From: Monosporascus cannonballus
Lineage: Eukaryota > Ascomycota > Sordariomycetes > Xylariales
DNA length: 64,000 nucleotides
Assembly (NCBI GenBank): GCA_004154925.1
Contig: QJNS01000009.1
Location: 124,001 to 188,000, forward strand
Reading direction: 5' to 3'
The translations under genes were made by a program, and so were the position numbers. Positions 61,201 through 64,000 of this stretch are shown here, piece by piece (the stretch's first letter is position 1; each line of letters opens with the position of its first letter). The notes under the pieces were generated by a model. That model was not told where the DNA came from. It did not search any database and saw only the letters and a program-made list of their open reading frames with translations.

Positions 61201-63770
61201 TCTACAGTTCCGGAAAATAATATTTACTAGCTAATCGTAATAGAAAATTAGTTAAAAAAATAATGCTTGTAAAAACCATTTTCTATTATTACTAATAATA
61301 TAATAACTAAACGAAAACAAAGTGAATTTGGCGCATAATTAAAAAGTATTATTAAAAAGCACTTACGGATTTCCATTTTTAATTAATCTTTATTACGGAT
61401 TCAACGGATCGAAAAGTTGTTAAAAATGCGTTAGTTTATGAGCGGATTTTAGAACAATAATTAATCTAACGCATTATAAAGTACGGTTAAAATTATAGAA
61501 AAATAATTTATCTAATAAGAAGAAAATTATAGCAAAACAAAAAAAATGGATACAGCTCGAAAAAATAATACGTCGGCAACAACGACAAATATAACAGCTT
61601 AATACGTTATATATAAAAATATAGACGAAATTCGACAAATTGGAAAAATTTAAAAGAAAAAGTTACCTATAAAAAAACGCAAAATAACAAAACCCAGAGA
61701 AATTAGGAAAAGTTCTTAAAAAAGGCATTAAATACAACGATAAAAGCCGTTAAAAACTTTATTACTTTGGATATACGAATTTGAACATATTGGTATACCG
61801 TAATAATAAATTGCGAAATGTTAAGCAGAAATTATATTATACCAGATATGGTTAATAAATTTAAACTATTACGAAAATATACTATATAGTAACAAATGCC
61901 GAAAGTTAGGAATTTGCTTACGATAACGGGAAAATCATACGCGAAATTAATTATTTCGAAATTTTTATTTAAAGCCAATATCAGATATTTAGTTTTAACG
62001 TCGTTCTATTTAGAAATTACGATACAATTTTAGTATTACTATAAATACGCCAATATAGAGTTGTAATTAACGAAAAAACTGCCCAAGAAAAATTCGTTTT
62101 ACTTACTGTTAACAAAAATAAAAACGATGTAAAATCTTAATATTCGTTCGAAAATAACGATAAATATAAACATAAAGATACGATAAACATCTTATTACTT
62201 AAACAAATGAAATATAAGAAACAAAATAGGTATTTCAAAAAATACGACGTATTATTGCTATTATTAAAGCGAAACTAAGATAACTAAATAACGATCTAGA
62301 ATAACAACTCCAAAAATTAAAAACTCTAATTAATATAATACTATAATATCATAAATATAAGCAGCTTTTTAAGAAAAAGCACGATAAGAAGTTACTAGAA
62401 TATAGCGAATAAAATTATAAAATAAACCTTAAAAAAGTTTTTCGACGAAATTTTACTCTATTTATAACTATAACGAAAACGAATTACGCGCTCTTAAAAA
62501 ATACCTGAAAAGTTAGTTACGGAAAAAATAAATTTGACTTTCGAAATTAAGAGCAGGATATCATATATTTTTTGTACTCAAAAAAGAGAAATTACGACTT
62601 ATAGTTAACTATTAATAACCAAACGACATCACTGTTAAAAATCGAATATTATTATTTTTAATCACAGAAATAAAACATCGATTTTACGAAACCAAATAGT
62701 TTACAACGTTCGATTTTAGGGATAAATATAATCTTATTAGAATTAAAAAGGAATAAGAATAGAAAATAACATTTAGAACGAAATACGAATTATTTGAGTA
62801 TTTCGATATACTAATAAAACTTACGAATATACCAGTAACCTTCTAACGAATAATTAATTATGTATTACGTAAATATTTCGATGTTTTTGTCGTTTTTATC
62901 TTAACGATATTTTTATGTTCTTCAAAACGAAAAAAACGTATATACAATACGTTTATAAAATTTTTCAAATTTTACAGCACTCAAGATTACTAATTAATGC
63001 AAAAGAAGTTAATTTCATATACAAAAAGTAGAATATCTAAGACATATTATCATTTTAGAACATATTAAAATATATCTAAAGAAAATTACTATAATTATAC
63101 AATAACAAACGCTAGCAACGGTTAAAAAGATACAAGTATTTCTTAAATTCGCTAATTATTATAGGAAGCTTATCTAAAACTTCAGTAAAATAGCTATATC
63201 TTTAACTAACTTTATAAAAAAGAAAGAATATTTAAATAAATACTTAAAACTAAGAAAGTTTTGCAGAAAATTAAGGATGTAATTATTAGCAAACTAGTAC
63301 TAATTATATACGATCTAAATCGCTTCATAAAATAAAAAACCGATATTTCGAATTATGCATTAAACGCAGTAATCGAATAGCGAAATAATTAAGACAAATT
63401 GCATCTTATTACATTCTTTTCGTATAAACTAAAAAGAGCCGAGATTAATTACGGTATTCCTAATAAGAAATTTATGGCTATTATTATAGCTTTTCGAAAG
63501 TTCAGGCATTTTCTAAAAGAAAGTTTGCACTAGGTCAAAGTTTATACGGATTACTAAATTTTACCTGTTTTACCACGACCAGAAAACCTATAAAACGATA
63601 ATTAAAATACGCAAAGAAATTAGCGAACTTCGATTTTGTTATTATCTGTATAAAAGGCTCAGAAAACGGCAAAGCCGATTTTTTAAGTAAGCGATTAAAC
63701 CTTAAAGAAAAATTGATCAAAATTAGTTATATAATTTTTAATATTATTTGAAAAGAATATTTACATTTAC
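61201..63770 (+). pseudogene. Family A pol remnant (RT and RNase H)
   Basis: RT is readable at ~62,770-62,935: FRTKYELFEYF, then NIPVTF, stop, RIINYVLRKYFDVFVV and FYLNDIFMF (family YLDDI, with D to N). RNase H is at ~63,460-63,690: NKKFMAIIIAFRKFRHFLKE, SLH followed by a CAG-to-TAG stop, VYTDY, then AKKLANFDFVII and GSENGKADFLS. The order and spacing are those of Ty3/Gypsy pol. This is the best preserved RNase H in the window. The antisense 61-aa frame (63,535-63,720) is a shadow. Confidence 0.85.
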
Positions 63771-63889
63771 GACAAATTGCGATAATTCGGATAATACCTA
63801 TTAATATATGTTAGAAAATCCAGTCATATAACGAGAGTTTTCTAGAAAACTAAAAAATAAATAAAATATAAGTTCTAAAAGAATACCAG

Positions 63890-64000
63890 TGTGAGAATAT
63901 AGCTCCTATAAAGATAAGGCTGGTAGTCGACCAGCCACCGATCAGCCACCGACCCACTTACTAGTATAAATTTACCATCTAGCAGCTAGTGGGAAACGCC
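63890..64000 (+). repeat. Family B LTR, first 111 bp (runs out of window)
   Basis: Matches the sense strand of the family B LTRs from its TGTGAGAATA start through TATAAAT and stops at the window edge just before the transcript start. It is less RIP-mutated than the LTRs at 37,584 and 44,730. There is no polypurine tract before it, so it is either a 5' LTR of a new + strand element or a solo LTR inserted into family A pol. Confidence 0.88.

Larger units (their letters stand above)
59480..63889 (+). mobile_element. Ty3/Gypsy family A element, 5' LTR through RNase H, cut by a family B LTR
   Basis: The 5' LTR 59,480-59,851 (372 bp) begins TGTTATAATC and ends CCGTTTTA. It is followed by the family leader (compare, inverted, 33,460-33,526), gag and pol to just past RNase H, where a family B LTR begins at 63,890. 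Integrase and 3' LTR are therefore displaced beyond the window. Together with the copy at 1-4,066 this shows the same + strand element at both ends of the window. Confidence 0.85.

Noticed and set aside
1..64000. CRISPR arrays, rRNA, telomere repeats, centromeric satellite
   Set aside because: None seen. The long AT-rich blocks are explained by RIPed transposons, though AT-rich centromeric location cannot be ruled out from sequence alone.

Overview
The window is from a filamentous ascomycete (Pezizomycotina) whose repeats have been heavily mutated by RIP (repeat-induced point mutation). About nine tenths is extremely AT-rich DNA in which CpA/TpG is depleted, TpA is abundant and CpG survives, and the reading frames of recognisable transposons are full of TAA/TAG codons standing where CAA/CAG or TGG would be. 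One GC-balanced island (about 19,150-26,100) carries the only credible host genes. Short introns (53-113 bp) with fungal donor and branch sites, a YAT-type amino-acid permease and a Fot1/pogo transposon all fit a filamentous ascomycete. The species cannot be named from the sequence.

Layout. 1-4,066: 3' part of a Ty3/Gypsy element of family A (+). 5,839-7,661: complete but dead Fot1/pogo transposon with TA duplication. 11,002-16,602: complete Gypsy family C element (-), TSD TTATA. 17,740-18,919: two abutting family A ends in opposite orientation. 19,150-26,100: gene island with an acidic hypothetical protein (-), an amino-acid permease with two introns (-), an unassigned reading-frame fragment (+) and a small single-pass membrane protein (-) at the right edge. 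26,996-33,987: complete family A element (-), TSD ACTAT. 35,973-51,092: a four-level nest, namely a solo LTR (TSD AAAAG), split by a TIR element (TSD YAA), split by a family A Gypsy (TSD AAAAC), split by a family B Gypsy (TSD AAAAC). 51,553-52,197: a 645-bp TRIM-like element (TSD CTTTT), and at 52,417-52,530 its inverted solo LTR (TSD ATATT). 53,102-59,242: family A (-). 59,480-63,889: family A (+) with 5' LTR, gag and pol, interrupted at 63,890 by a family B LTR that leaves the window.

The island genes show no shared pathway. The permease would import amino acids at the plasma membrane, and the other two are uncharacterised. The most distinctive content is in the repeats: the four-level nest; two unrelated LTR elements whose primer-binding site is complementary to the predicted 5' end of their own transcript (Tf1-type self-priming); and mirror-image RIP gradients in LTR pairs, with outer edges less mutated than inner edges. 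All boundaries were read by eye from direct repeats and target-site duplications.
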